This document shows, one piece after another, positions 54,258 to 63,687 of a stretch of 64,000 nt of DNA. The notes under the pieces are model-generated. The model saw only the letters and a program-made list of their open reading frames with translations, ran no database searches and was not told where the DNA came from. Location: the NCBI RefSeq assembly GCF_029906645.1, contig NZ_JARYGZ010000001.1, forward strand, positions 2,349,985 to 2,413,984, written 5' to 3'. Position numbers and translations under genes: made by a program. Origin of the DNA: Sphingomonas oryzagri. GTDB lineage: Bacteria > Pseudomonadota > Alphaproteobacteria > Sphingomonadales > Sphingomonadaceae. Positions within the stretch are counted from its first letter, which is position 1, and each line of letters opens with the position of its first letter.

Positions 54258-54434
54258 ATGGTCCACAAGAAACCCGGTTTGCCGACAAAGACGTGCGTCT
54301 TGTGCCATCGCCCGTTTGCGTGGCGGAAGAAATGGGAACGAGACTGGGAAGCCGTGAAATTCTGTTCTGACCGGTGCCGCGCCAAGAGCAAGAAATCGGG
54401 CGATTCCGAGCGACATGGTTTCAATGCTCGTTGA
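54258..54434 (+). CDS. DUF2256 small zinc-ribbon-like protein
   Basis: A 58-residue basic protein, [20 protein letters not shown] followed by [20 protein letters not shown]. The CxxC ... CxxxC arrangement (TCVLC, FCSDRC) and the HKKP..P.K.C..C.RPF.WR.KW pattern match DUF2256 exactly. A small zinc-binding fold is likely. The family is often beside DUF3253 and photolyase or CFA-type genes, with unknown role. Its stop overlaps the next gene start by 20 bases in another frame. Confidence 0.9.
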   Translation: MVHKKPGLPTKTCVLCHRPFAWRKKWERDWEAVKFCSDRCRAKSKKSGDSERHGFNAR

Positions 54435-54693
54435 AAGACGGATACGAAGCGCGGCTACCAACCTGCTGGATTCCCGGCCGGCCGGAGCGACAATTTGCCC
54501 CAGCGAAATCGCGCAGGCTCTCGCCGATGGCGCTGCCCCCAATGCGGCCGGGCAAAACTGGCGGTATGCGATGCCCATGGTTCATAGCGTGATCGACCAA
54601 ATGGTGGTCGAAGGTTTGGTTCGGCTGAGTTGGAAAGGCGTGTATCTGTCGGCCCGGTCCGGGCCCTATCGGATCTCGAAGGCGCCCGCATGA
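54415..54693 (+). CDS. DUF3253 winged-helix-like protein
   Basis: A 92-residue protein of the DUF3253 family: [58 protein letters not shown] and GPYRIS. The fold resembles a winged helix, but no DNA target is known. ATG 54415 overlaps the DUF2256 gene; ATG 54424 is an alternative that overlaps less. Its stop overlaps the DUF4403 start (ATGA), so the three small genes form one coupled unit. Confidence 0.87.
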   Translation: MVSMLVERRIRSAATNLLDSRPAGATICPSEIAQALADGAAPNAAGQNWRYAMPMVHSVIDQMVVEGLVRLSWKGVYLSARSGPYRISKAPA

Positions 54694-56204
54694 GGCACGG
54701 CTCGTTCGCAGCCCCCAAGCAGGCGCAGTTCTTCCGCTGGGGGCTTGGTGCATTGAGCGTCCTAGCCCTAGCGGCCTGCTCGGGCCGTGGCGATCGAGCG
54801 AACGCACCGGTCCGCGTCCACGATGGCATTGCTCTGCCGGCAGAAGCATCGATTATCTCGGTGCCGATCGAAGCTGATCTGACCTCTCTCGCAAAGGGGC
54901 TCGATCACGCAGTTCCGACGACCCTTTGGACGATAGACAAGCGGGTTGCCCGATGCATTCCGCCGCAGCGCGTGAAGATCTTTGGCGCACGGGTGAAGGT
55001 TCTCCCAGCTATTCCCTGCGCGCTCTCAGGCGTCGTTACGCGGGGGCCAATCACGCTGCGGGGCTCGGGCACCGACATAGTGGCCGAGATTCCGGTCAAC
55101 GCGCATGTCACCGCACGCGATGCCGGAGCGAAGCTCAAGGGCGAGACGGCCGATGGCGCCGCAACGGTCGCGGCCCATATCACGCTGGACTTCGCAAAGG
55201 ATTGGTCGCCCACCGGCAAGGTCCGTCTTCAATACGGATGGACCACGCCGCCGGGGATCGATGTCCTCGGGCAGCGCATCACGTTCGCGGACAAGGCCGA
55301 CGAAAAGCTCCGACCACTTCTGGGAAAGCTGCAGCGCGAGCTCCCCGCGCAGCTGCGCAAGCTGAACCTGCGTGCGCAGGCGGAGCGGGCATGGCGGTCG
55401 GCATTCACCTCCATCTCGCTGAACGATGATCATCCGCCGGTGTGGATGCGCATCACGCCACAGCAGGTCTTTTATGGAGGCTATCGCATCGAAGAAGGCG
55501 AGCTCCATCTGGATGCCGCCGTGGACGGCAATACGGAGACCTTCATCGGCCAACGCCCTCCCAATCCTCAAGCGCCAGCGCTGCCGGATCTCGTGAAAGG
55601 GACGCCGGGGAACGAGGTGCGCCTCTCCATCCCGGTCGCTGCGGACTACGATCAGCTTGAGCCGGTACTGCAGCGCGCGCTGAGCAAGCGATCGGCCCGG
55701 CCATTTCTGCTGCCCGGCATCGGCCCGGTCATGGCGCAGTTCGGCCAGGTCACGGCGTATGGAACGACGGAACGCCGGATCGCAGTGGGCATAGACGTGG
55801 TGGCGACACCGACCTCGTCACCGTCGAGCAGGATCCAAGGCCATATCTGGCTGACCGCGAGGCCAATCAATCAACCGGGCTCTGCGCAGGTCACCTTCAC
55901 CGATCTGCAAATCCAGGGCCACGCGGATCGCCTGGGCGGCGATCTGCTCATAGCGCTTGGCAACAGCCCCGGCATCACGAGCTTGATCGCCACCTCGTTG
56001 GAGCAGAATCTGACCAAGGACCTTACCGGACTGATCGCCAAGGTGCGGGCCGCCATCGCCGAGCGGCGTCAGGGTGATTTCCTTATCCGTGCACGGATCG
56101 ACCGCGTGCAGACGGGCATCCTGCAGGCAGCCGGAAACGGTGTTTACTTGCCCGTCCGAGCGATCGGTCGCGTGCAGATCGTCTACCGCCCTACCCGGAC
56201 GTAA
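54690..56204 (+). CDS. DUF4403 lipoprotein
   Basis: A 504-residue lipoprotein (signal LGALSVLALAAC, lipid Cys30) of the DUF4403 family. It has long alternating beta-strand sections with SIISVPIEADLTSLAKGLD, RGSGTDIVAEIPVNAHVTAR and GTPGNEVRLSIPVAADYDQL, and helical stretches near the end (LEQNLTKDLTGLIAKVRAAI). The fold is related to lipid-binding TULIP-like proteins according to current family descriptions, so a role in envelope lipid transport is possible but not shown. ATG 54690 overlaps the previous stop. Confidence 0.85.
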   Translation: MRHGSFAAPKQAQFFRWGLGALSVLALAACSGRGDRANAPVRVHDGIALPAEASIISVPIEADLTSLAKGLDHAVPTTLWTIDKRVARCIPPQRVKIFGARVKVLPAIPCALSGVVTRGPITLRGSGTDIVAEIPVNAHVTARDAGAKLKGETADGAATVAAHITLDFAKDWSPTGKVRLQYGWTTPPGIDVLGQRITFADKADEKLRPLLGKLQRELPAQLRKLNLRAQAERAWRSAFTSISLNDDHPPVWMRITPQQVFYGGYRIEEGELHLDAAVDGNTETFIGQRPPNPQAPALPDLVKGTPGNEVRLSIPVAADYDQLEPVLQRALSKRSARPFLLPGIGPVMAQFGQVTAYGTTERRIAVGIDVVATPTSSPSSRIQGHIWLTARPINQPGSAQVTFTDLQIQGHADRLGGDLLIALGNSPGITSLIATSLEQNLTKDLTGLIAKVRAAIAERRQGDFLIRARIDRVQTGILQAAGNGVYLPVRAIGRVQIVYRPTRT

Positions 56205-56330
56205 GGCCACGGCGTCTCGAACCGTCCCGGATCTTGCGGCATACCATGCCCGTGGAGATTGATGGTTATTCGCATTGTGGCAGCTGCTCATGTCGCTAAC
56301 AGCGTGCACGATCTCCGTTATTCAAAGATC

Positions 56331-57293
56331 CTAGCCAGTCCCTTCTTCCCAGCATCTGGAACCAGCCGTCACCGCCCGGGTCCGGGAGATGGGCGCTCCG
56401 CAGTCGAGTTGGAGACCGACCGCCTCATGCGCCAGGCTTGATCTCGCCCCTGACTTGTCCATGCGCGCGAGCACGGCAAATAGGCCTGTACCTCCAATGA
56501 TGTTCCCGACGAGCGCTGGCAGTATGAAGCCATTGATTGCCTGGAGGGCGCTGTCGCGACCTGTGAACACAATGAGCCAAGCCTCGGCCGATCCGGCGAC
56601 GACGTGGCTGAAGCCCCCGATCGCGATCACGTAGGTGACCATCACGATGACCCTGAATTCCGACCCGCGTGCGTTCGGCAAGATCCATGCTATCGCAGCG
56701 ACCAGGAAACCCGCTGGCGTGCCGAGCGCAAGCGTGGTGAGCGCATCGTGCCGGTTGACCGCCAAAGACAGCTCGATGGCGGCCTGCCGCGCTTCAGGCG
56801 CGACGATAGTACCACTGGCGATCAAAGCAGCGACCAACATCGTACCGGCGAGGTTCGAAACCAGTACGATCAACCACAATCGAAGCAGGCGCCACACATT
56901 ATGAAGAGTTGGATGCGTGGCAACAGGCAGCACTGCTGTCACAGTATTTTCTGTAAAGAGCTGCAGGTTGCCCATGACCACAATCACAAAACCGACACAG
57001 TACCCGAATGACGCGACGAGCTTGGTCCATGGCGCGTTCGGAAGGCCCATTGTCAAGAAGGTCTCAGCCAGAACCGAAGCTGAAATCGCAACGCCCGCGG
57101 CGAATCCGGAGAAGAGCAAAGAAAGTGCAGGGCGATCCAACTCCTCGTCGCCCTGCAGCCGCACGACCTCATGAACGACTTTCGCTGACCCGGCCCGGCG
57201 CTCGGCAACCGATTCGACTTCTTCATCGGACAAGCCTTCGGCGGGCTTCTGCTGCGCTTCGCGCTCGTCGGTATCCATTGGCTCCGCCCCCAT
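56331..57293 (-). CDS. Formate/nitrite transporter-family channel
   Basis: A 320-residue six-helix membrane protein of the FNT family, YfdC-like branch. Features are FSGFAAGVAISASVLAETFL, FVIVVMGNLQLFTENTVTAV, NLAGTMLVAALIA, LTTLALGTPAGFLVAAIAWI, GGFSHVVAGSAEAWLIVFTG and PALVGNIIGGTGLFAVLA. The N-terminal 45 residues are hydrophilic and acidic. ATG 57293 or ATG 57278 may be the start. The exact ion is unknown; the family moves small monocarboxylates or nitrite. It is convergent with the DUF4403 gene. Confidence 0.9.
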   Translation of the reverse strand: MGAEPMDTDEREAQQKPAEGLSDEEVESVAERRAGSAKVVHEVVRLQGDEELDRPALSLLFSGFAAGVAISASVLAETFLTMGLPNAPWTKLVASFGYCVGFVIVVMGNLQLFTENTVTAVLPVATHPTLHNVWRLLRLWLIVLVSNLAGTMLVAALIASGTIVAPEARQAAIELSLAVNRHDALTTLALGTPAGFLVAAIAWILPNARGSEFRVIVMVTYVIAIGGFSHVVAGSAEAWLIVFTGRDSALQAINGFILPALVGNIIGGTGLFAVLARMDKSGARSSLAHEAVGLQLDCGAPISRTRAVTAGSRCWEEGTG

Positions 57294-57418
57294 CGCTCAC
57301 ATGCATCGTCCGGAATAACCCGTCGGAAACAATCTGCGGCCCTTCACGGTTCAACGAACAAACACGCGTTGCAAAGCGCTCGCGCCGGAGGCTCGCATGA
57401 TTCCGTGCCGACGTCCCA

Positions 57419-58611
57419 TTACTGATCATCGAAAGCAGGTTTGGGAAAACGGACAATAGCCCGGATCGTCCATGGCCGCGATGCGAGAGCAACGCCTCTC
57501 CATATCGACTGGAACGTTCGCCAACTGATCGCCGGCGCGATTGGTGCGTGCGGTTCTGGGGACTTCATCGTGGTCCTGGTTCCGGAGAAGGTCAGCGTGC
57601 TGAGGATAAGGGTGACAGTCAGCAGCACCATATTGGCTGCCGAGACGCCGAGGACGACAGACTGACCTGTGATCAGGCCAATGGTAAGTACGGCCGGGAC
57701 GGTCAGGCCAAGCGTCGACGTCGCGGCGCCCAGGCACAGATTGATCGCGCGGGTTAGTTGGTTGGCGGCCACCGCCTTCATCGCGGAAATACCTTCTGGT
57801 GTGAAGACGATCATCACGATCACAATGCCCCCCAGGGCGGTCGGCGCTCGGATCGCGGCGATGCCGTGGTCGAGCAGCTTGGCCAGGCTTTTGGCCAGGA
57901 TGACGATGGGCAGAATGTTGGCCAGCAACAGACATATGCGGACGGGGATCGAGACCGTAGCCAATCCCGTATCCTGGTGAGGCAAAGGTCGGCCGATCGC
58001 GTCGGCGGCGACCGCATCGCCAGCCGTGAAAAAGCCGCGATGCCTTCCGGTCTGCAACCAGAGGAAAATGCCATAAAGCCCAATGGTGAAAACGGAAAAG
58101 AAGATCGCCTGGAGAAGCGACAATGTGCCCCCGGCGGTGGAGGTGGTAAAATTTGGAAGCACGAGCGCGATGACCGCCAGAGGGATGATCACCGCGAGAT
58201 AGGCGCTGGCGCCCTGCAGGCTGTAGCTTTGCTGGTGGTAGCGAATGCCGCCCACCACAATCCTACTCCGACAACCCCGTTCAGAACGATCATGAGGACA
58301 GCGAACATGATGTCGCGCCCGAGGGTCGGGACGCCCTTGGACCCGAGCATCACGGCGCCGATCAGCGCGACCTCGATGATGACGATCGAGAGTGTCAGAA
58401 CGAGCGTGCCGAACGGCTCACCCAGCCGCTCCGCCAGTTCTTCGGCCTCGTGAACCACGCCAAATGCGGACCAGATGATCACTCCAAACAGCCAGCCGAA
58501 CAGCGCGACGGCGACCAGCTGGGGAGCGCCCGTCATCGTGGTCTTGCCCGCCAGCAGGAAAGCTCCGACGGTGATCCAGGCAATGGCGAGGCGAGGCGTT
58601 GATTGCGGCAT
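57419..58611 (-). pseudogene. Cation/proton antiporter (ChaA-like), frameshifted
   Basis: Two overlapping minus-strand frames together make one Ca2+/H+-type antiporter. Codons from ATG 58611 give WITVGAFLLAGKT, EAEELAERLGEPFGTLVLTL and DIMFAVLMIVLNGVVGVG. The frame is then lost near 58260 and continues in another frame as VGGIRYHQQSYSLQGASAYL, LAVIIPLAVIALVLPNFTTS, VMIVFTPEGISAMKAVAANQ and VLTIGLITGQSVVLGVSAA. The family pattern (LNG.VG..L..GG.R...Q...LQG) runs straight across the break. The join needs one extra base in the stretch GGATTGTGGTGGG, so a single-base deletion or a sequencing error there would explain it. No slippery heptamer for programmed shifting is visible. Confidence 0.85.
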
Positions 58612-58914
58612 GTGGCGGCCTTAGCGCAGCGAGCCGCAGCTGTCGCTTGGTCTACTTGGTTGCCGATTGCGGATCGCCCGTTGCCATGCAACGCTAAACG
58701 CAAACCGGCCATCTGCTTACCATGCTCAGCCGAAGATCACTCATGTATCAGGTCGATCCGGTGCACCTCAGATGCTTAGGCTCTGGCGGTAGCGACATCT
58801 CGTCGCGATGTTTTGTTCGTGGACCTTCAGGACGGAGGAACGGGCACTGGCACCGTCGACCGTGCGAGCGCGAAACACGGGAACCCGCGGTGTGGCAGAA
58901 AACCGAGCAGCCGT
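58612..58914. other. Intergenic region without an assignable gene
   Basis: About 300 bases between the antiporter start and the AsmA-like stop, both on the minus strand. No recognisable gene was found; short open frames on both strands carry no family motifs. It should hold the antiporter promoter. Confidence 0.4.
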
Positions 58915-60885
58915 TCAGCGACAGGCCAGTGCCGGAACAACCGCAAGACGTGCTTTCTCCTTGTCGATCGGAAGCAATCCGGCGATGGGCGTCAACGCCA
59001 CCCCGAACATGCCTTTGAGGCCAAGCGCGCGCGCCTTGCGACCCGGCAGCAGGGCGACCGTCGGCGACTGCATGGGTCCCTCGATCTTCACGGGTGTCGC
59101 AACCTGCATCAGCCTACTCGTGCGCGGCTGCCCCTGCAAAATGATCGATACCCGTTCAGTGCCAAGATCGAGATGCCCGGTTCCCAGAGCAGTGCCAAGT
59201 GGCGTGCTCACCGCAAGGCCGGTCGCTCCGAACCGACCTTCACCTTCGCTCTTCATCTCCATGGCAGAGCATGAAACCGGGATCGTCTCGCCCTGCGTCT
59301 TGCCCCCGACATTGCCCAAGGCGCGCAGCAGATCGCCGCCGAGTATCCAGGCAGCACGGCGCGGCACGGCAGCGCCGGTGATCTGGATCGCGATGCTCCC
59401 TGACGCGGCACCGAGAATCCGATGCAGCGAAAGCCCTGCCCCCTCGATGTCGGCCCGCCCTGAAAGGCGAGCTTCCGCAGGCTGGCTGCTTGCTCTCGCA
59501 AAATCTCGAAGCACAGTGCCATCCAGACGGCCTTGCAGACGCAGCTTGGGAACAGCGACTCGAGCGTCGAGCGCTCCGTTCGCGATCAGCGCGCCGGAAT
59601 AAAGGCGGCCGGTAAAGCGCTCGATCGTCAGAATGCCTTCGGCGCCGATCAGATGCGTTCGAACATCCTGAAGCGGCAAGCTATAGCCCTGCACTTCATG
59701 CGCACTGACCGACAGATCGAAGTCATTGGCGCGCAAGCGGTCGAGACCGAACGGGACATCTGAAAATATCCATGGGCTCGCAACCGCCGCTTCGATCTCT
59801 CCCGACCGTGCGCGAGCCAGTGCACGCGGCGGCACGGTTGCGAGCAGCGCGTCGATGTCCTGTCGCGTCAACTGACGCGAAGCGAACGCAGCCACGATCC
59901 GCTTGCGGTCCGAGCCGTGGTCGGATCGGATCCAGCCGGCCACGTCGGTGTCGCCGACGCGCCCCACGATGTTGCTGAACTTGAAATGTCGGCCGTCCGT
60001 TTGCGCCCGCGCCCTCACGGCGAATTGCCGTGAATTGGGTGTCGCGAGATTGAAGAGATAGCCGAGATCCGCGAGGTTTGGTCCGGATGCGCTCATTCCA
60101 AGATTGAAGCGGGAAAGGTCGAACGGCTGCGCGGAAACTCCTTGGGCTGTCACCTGCATCCGACCATCGACAAGCTTCGCCGTGAACGGCCATGGCGGTC
60201 CGACGGCGGCGGCGTTGAGTTGGCCGCCGCTTGTCTGGAGTGAGACCCCGTACCCTTTCAATGTGCCGGTCGCCTCCAGCGCGAAAGGGCGAGCGCCTGA
60301 CGCGTCATGGCGAAAGATCCCCGTCAGACGCAGCGATCGTCCAAGGTCCTGGATATCGATCTTCGCGGGCTCGACCAGGAAGCGGGCGACATCAGCAAGC
60401 GGCGCGAACGCCGGGCCTGGACGGGGATGCTCCGACATGGTCCAGTTGTTGCGGCCCGGCGCAACGCGAATGAGGTGCAGCGAGAGGCCTGACACCGCGA
60501 GGTCGGTCGGGCGGATCTTACCCTTAAAAAGGGGCAGCAGTTCAACGTGAGCGATGATCATGCGCGCCTCGGCCAGATGCCCGCCGTGCAGCCAAGCCGG
60601 GTTCCCGATCACGATCCCATGGATCGTGATGGTGGGATCGAACGACAGAAGGTCAAGCCGAAGACTTCGCATCTGAACCGGTCGATGCAGCCGGTGGGAT
60701 GCCCATCGCATGATCAGACGATCAAAAGCCCCGCTGTCAGCCAGCGCGAGCAGGCCGACCAGAGCGAGAGCCGTGCTGAGAAGGATGGCCGCAGCGGCAA
60801 GTAGAATGCGCTTCTGCAACGAAGAGGCCGATACGATCAAACCGACCACCTTCCTGCGATCATCGCTGGGGACTGACCGTTGCAT
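58915..60885 (-). CDS. AsmA-family envelope protein
   Basis: A 656-residue protein anchored by one N-terminal helix (ILLAAAAILLSTALALVGLL), with a large periplasmic part. AsmA features are VQMRSLRLDLLSFDPTITIH, GIVIGNPAWLHGGHLAEARM and LLPLFKGKIRPTDLAVSGLS at the N-terminus, and repeated beta-strand units. At the C-terminus a domain has MEMKSEGEGRFGATGLAVST, LGTGHLDLGTERVSIILQG and PVKIEGPMQSPTVALL. The family is linked to outer-membrane lipid homeostasis and lipid-transfer bridges. It lies 51 bases after the small periplasmic gene on the same strand, probably in the same transcript as the two-component genes. Confidence 0.88.
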   Translation of the reverse strand: MQRSVPSDDRRKVVGLIVSASSLQKRILLAAAAILLSTALALVGLLALADSGAFDRLIMRWASHRLHRPVQMRSLRLDLLSFDPTITIHGIVIGNPAWLHGGHLAEARMIIAHVELLPLFKGKIRPTDLAVSGLSLHLIRVAPGRNNWTMSEHPRPGPAFAPLADVARFLVEPAKIDIQDLGRSLRLTGIFRHDASGARPFALEATGTLKGYGVSLQTSGGQLNAAAVGPPWPFTAKLVDGRMQVTAQGVSAQPFDLSRFNLGMSASGPNLADLGYLFNLATPNSRQFAVRARAQTDGRHFKFSNIVGRVGDTDVAGWIRSDHGSDRKRIVAAFASRQLTRQDIDALLATVPPRALARARSGEIEAAVASPWIFSDVPFGLDRLRANDFDLSVSAHEVQGYSLPLQDVRTHLIGAEGILTIERFTGRLYSGALIANGALDARVAVPKLRLQGRLDGTVLRDFARASSQPAEARLSGRADIEGAGLSLHRILGAASGSIAIQITGAAVPRRAAWILGGDLLRALGNVGGKTQGETIPVSCSAMEMKSEGEGRFGATGLAVSTPLGTALGTGHLDLGTERVSIILQGQPRTSRLMQVATPVKIEGPMQSPTVALLPGRKARALGLKGMFGVALTPIAGLLPIDKEKARLAVVPALACR

Positions 60886-60936
60886 CCGGTCGCCGCTCCG
60901 GGGCGGCCAGCCGGACTGGCCGGCTGGCCGTCGACG

Positions 60937-61293
60937 TCACCAGCCGTCGTGTCGCATCCAACGGATCTGGCGGCTGATCCGGTCCAGACGCTCCTGCACG
61001 CGAGCACGCTGGTCGGGTCCGAGCGGACCAGCATCATACCAATGCATTTGCCGGATCCAGTTGCGGACGCCGTCAAGCTCGCCCTGGGCGCGATCGGCTT
61101 CATGGTGATCGAGGCTACCGTCGGCGCGCCCGCGATTGATCCGGTCCTGAAGGAACTGGATCCGCTCGCGCGGACCATCCGGAGCACCATGCCAGAAGGC
61201 GCCCGCATCCCAGGCGCCCGGCGGCGGAGCGGGTTGCGCGCCGGCCATAGTGGCGACGAATGCCGCCGAGACGATCGCTGCTGTCCATTTCAT
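60937..61293 (-). CDS. Small secreted helical protein
   Basis: A 118-residue exported protein (signal peptide AAIVSAAFVATMAGA/QPAP). After a short Pro-rich stretch it is mostly charged helix: RERIQFLQDRINRGRADGS, DHHEADRAQGELDGVRNW and ARVQERLDRISRQIRWM. Such proteins are common beside two-component genes in sphingomonads and resemble Spy/CpxP-type periplasmic proteins in size and charge, but no known motif proves this. AAGGAG precedes ATG 61293. It lies between the kinase and the AsmA-like gene in the same direction. Confidence 0.72.
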   Translation of the reverse strand: MKWTAAIVSAAFVATMAGAQPAPPPGAWDAGAFWHGAPDGPRERIQFLQDRINRGRADGSLDHHEADRAQGELDGVRNWIRQMHWYDAGPLGPDQRARVQERLDRISRQIRWMRHDGW

Positions 61294-61445
61294 TCTTGCT
61301 CTCCTTACGCCCGGGCCTGCACGACGGTGGCGCAACAACCTGCAGCACAAGGAACCGTTCCGCCGCGACGCTGACAGCCCTTTCAGCGATCACGCACTCA
61401 GGTTTGGTTGCGCCGGTCGAACATGATTTGCCAATGGTCGCGCCG

Positions 61446-62771
61446 TCAGGAGGAAGTAAGCGGCACTGTCACCGTTGCGCTTAGGCCGCCACCCGCCCGG
61501 TTCTTGAGCGAGATCGAGCCGCCGATCTTTTGTGCAAGCAGGCGGGCAATGGTGAGGCCAAGCCCAGTTCCCCCGGCAGGAGCGCGGGCGCCATCAACAC
61601 GATGAAACGGCTCGAACACCTTCGTCAGCGCCTCGGCCGCTATACCCGGACCAGTGTCTCGCACCTCGATGCTGACCGAGTCCGCCGCGATGGTCGCGCT
61701 CAGGTCGGCCTCGTTACCGTAAGCCAGAGCATTCTCAACGAGGTTCGTCAAAATGCGCCGCAAAGCTTCTGGTCTTGTCCGCACGATCATCGGCGGCAGG
61801 GTTGAGAAGCGGACAGGCTGCCCGACGTCCTGCGCGTCCTCGCACAAGCTTGTGACCAGTGCCCGTATATCGACGCGCTCAAACGGCTCGACGGATCGGG
61901 ACAGCCGGGCCAGATCGAGCCCTTCCTCAATCAAACCATCCATGATCCAGGCATCCTCGATCAGCTTGTCGCGAAGCGTTGCATCCTGGATGGCATCGAA
62001 GCGAAGCCGCATCCTGGTGAGCGGACTTCGCAGGTCGTGCGAGATCGCCGCCAGCATGTAGGTCCGCTCCTCCATGGCTCGGCGCAACTCAACTTGCATG
62101 TCGTTGAAGGCTTCGATGGTCCTGCGCACCTCGCTCGGGCCTCGCGCAACGATCGGATCCGCGCCGAGATCGGTGGCCAATTGCTGCGCGGCAAGCCCGA
62201 GACGCGTCATCGGACGCGCCGCCATTCGCGCGATGACCAGAGCCAGCAGCAGCGCCGCAACACAGAGCGCCGCAATGAAGGCCCAGCTGAAGCTGTCATC
62301 CACAAGGCTTGGCGTCGGCGGGGCATCAACCGCGAGCAGGACGGAGTTCCCTTGTGGATCGACCAGGCGAACGGCGTAGCAATGGGACGGCGGCGGGGGC
62401 GGCACTGGCGGGAGGGAGCCCAACGGCATGGGAGCTGGAGGCGGCGGAGCGCAATCGGGTGCCGGGACGCTCGCCGCAGCGATGTTGCGCCACTCAGGTG
62501 CCCGAGCAGCGAGACGTCGGGCGAGGCGATCTTCCGGCGTCCCTTTGGGCCATGCCTGCAAGCGGTGCAAACCTGGGATCGCCTCTCCCGTCGAAATCTG
62601 CGTCAGCACCCGGTCGATCACGCGATCCTGTCGTTCGGCGCTGACGTCGGAACGGCGCTGCAAGCCGGCCAGGATCGACGCAGCCAATGCGGCGGCCACG
62701 ATACCGATCATCAGAACGGCGAAGATCCTGCCGACCATGGAGCTTGCGAACGCGGTTATCCGGGTCAGCAC
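61446..62771 (-). CDS. Sensor histidine kinase with proline-rich periplasmic loop
   Basis: A 441-residue EnvZ-type kinase. Helix 1 is GRIFAVLMIGIVAAALAASI. The periplasmic sensor of about 125 residues contains a Pro-rich loop (DCAPPPPAPMPLGSLPPVPP) flanked by two Cys. Helix 2 (FIAALCVAALLLALVIARM), HAMP, the H-box MLAAISHDLRSPLTRMRLRF, an N-box RILTNLVENALAYGNEAD and G-boxes VRDTGPGIAAEAL and GGTGLGLTIARLLA follow. It overlaps the response-regulator stop by seven bases. The signal is unknown. Confidence 0.92.
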   Translation of the reverse strand: MLTRITAFASSMVGRIFAVLMIGIVAAALAASILAGLQRRSDVSAERQDRVIDRVLTQISTGEAIPGLHRLQAWPKGTPEDRLARRLAARAPEWRNIAAASVPAPDCAPPPPAPMPLGSLPPVPPPPPSHCYAVRLVDPQGNSVLLAVDAPPTPSLVDDSFSWAFIAALCVAALLLALVIARMAARPMTRLGLAAQQLATDLGADPIVARGPSEVRRTIEAFNDMQVELRRAMEERTYMLAAISHDLRSPLTRMRLRFDAIQDATLRDKLIEDAWIMDGLIEEGLDLARLSRSVEPFERVDIRALVTSLCEDAQDVGQPVRFSTLPPMIVRTRPEALRRILTNLVENALAYGNEADLSATIAADSVSIEVRDTGPGIAAEALTKVFEPFHRVDGARAPAGGTGLGLTIARLLAQKIGGSISLKNRAGGGLSATVTVPLTSS

Positions 62772-63490
62772 GGCTCGATGACTTCGCTGAAGACGTAACC
62801 CCGTCCCCTTACGGTCTTGATGATGGGGGAGCCGTCCAGCGCATCGCCGAGCTTGGCACGCAGCCGGCTGATCCTAAGATCGATCGCGCGATCGAGCACC
62901 GTCTCGGCCCTGCCACCGGCCATGGCCTGAAGGACTTCGCGCGGAAGCACCTCGCCACGATGCTCGATCAAGGCCGAGAGAAGCCGGTACTCACTTCCCG
63001 ACAGAGGTACCAGAGTGCCATCGGCAGCGATGATGTGACGGCGGCGCCGATCGAGACGCCATCCGCCGAACCGGACATTGTGATCATTGTCTTCGAGCGG
63101 TTCCGCTGACGGAATAGCCGCGGTCCGTCTCAGCACGCTGCGGATGCGGGCCAGTAGTTCGCGGGGCTCGAAGGGCTTGCCGAGATAGTCGTCGGCTCCA
63201 ATCTCCAGGCCGATGATCCTGTCGATCGGATCGCCGCGTGCGGTCAGCATGATGATCGGTACAGTCGAAACGGATCGCAGCCAGCGGCACAGCGACAAGC
63301 CGTCTTCGCCGGGCAAATTGAGATCAAGAATGATCAGCGAGACATCGCACTCTCGCGGCAAGGTCGCCCGAAGCGCTGGGCCGTCGCCGACCGCCGTCGC
63401 CGCGAAGCCGTTCGACCGCAGCATGTCGGAGACCAGCGACGCGATCTCGCGATCGTCTTCGACTATGATGATCCTGGTCGAGTGATCCAT
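62765..63490 (-). CDS. OmpR-family response regulator
   Basis: A 241-residue regulator. The receiver domain (TRIIIVEDDREIASLVSDML) has the phospho-acceptor Asp56 in LIILDLNLPGEDGLSL and Lys in DDYLGKPFEPRELLARI. The winged helix has VPLSGSEYRLLSALIEHRGE, LDRAIDLRISRLRAKLGD and IIKTVRGRGYVFSE. ATG 63490 with GGGATC before it is the usual start; the frame stays open further upstream only by chance. It is the first gene of the minus-strand operon RR, HK, small periplasmic protein, AsmA-like protein, and is divergent from the polyproline gene. Confidence 0.93.
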   Translation of the reverse strand: MDHSTRIIIVEDDREIASLVSDMLRSNGFAATAVGDGPALRATLPRECDVSLIILDLNLPGEDGLSLCRWLRSVSTVPIIMLTARGDPIDRIIGLEIGADDYLGKPFEPRELLARIRSVLRRTAAIPSAEPLEDNDHNVRFGGWRLDRRRRHIIAADGTLVPLSGSEYRLLSALIEHRGEVLPREVLQAMAGGRAETVLDRAIDLRISRLRAKLGDALDGSPIIKTVRGRGYVFSEVIEPC

Positions 63491-63687
63491 GATCCCTGTC
63501 TGACCCGCCGTCGCCGTCAAGTCGCGGCAAAAAGTATGTCGAAAGCTGTGCATAAGCCGGTGAGATACGCTCCGACACGTTTTTTGGCTCCGACGACAAA
63601 GTTCGACATGAAACCACCGGATCTCGCCGCAATTCCACCCGAGCCTTGACGTCCGCCCACCATGGGTAACCGTCAAAGGATCAAGCG

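Noticed and set aside
53958..54578. 206-codon minus-strand open frame
   Set aside because: It overlaps the well-supported DUF2256 and DUF3253 genes on the other strand and has no motif.
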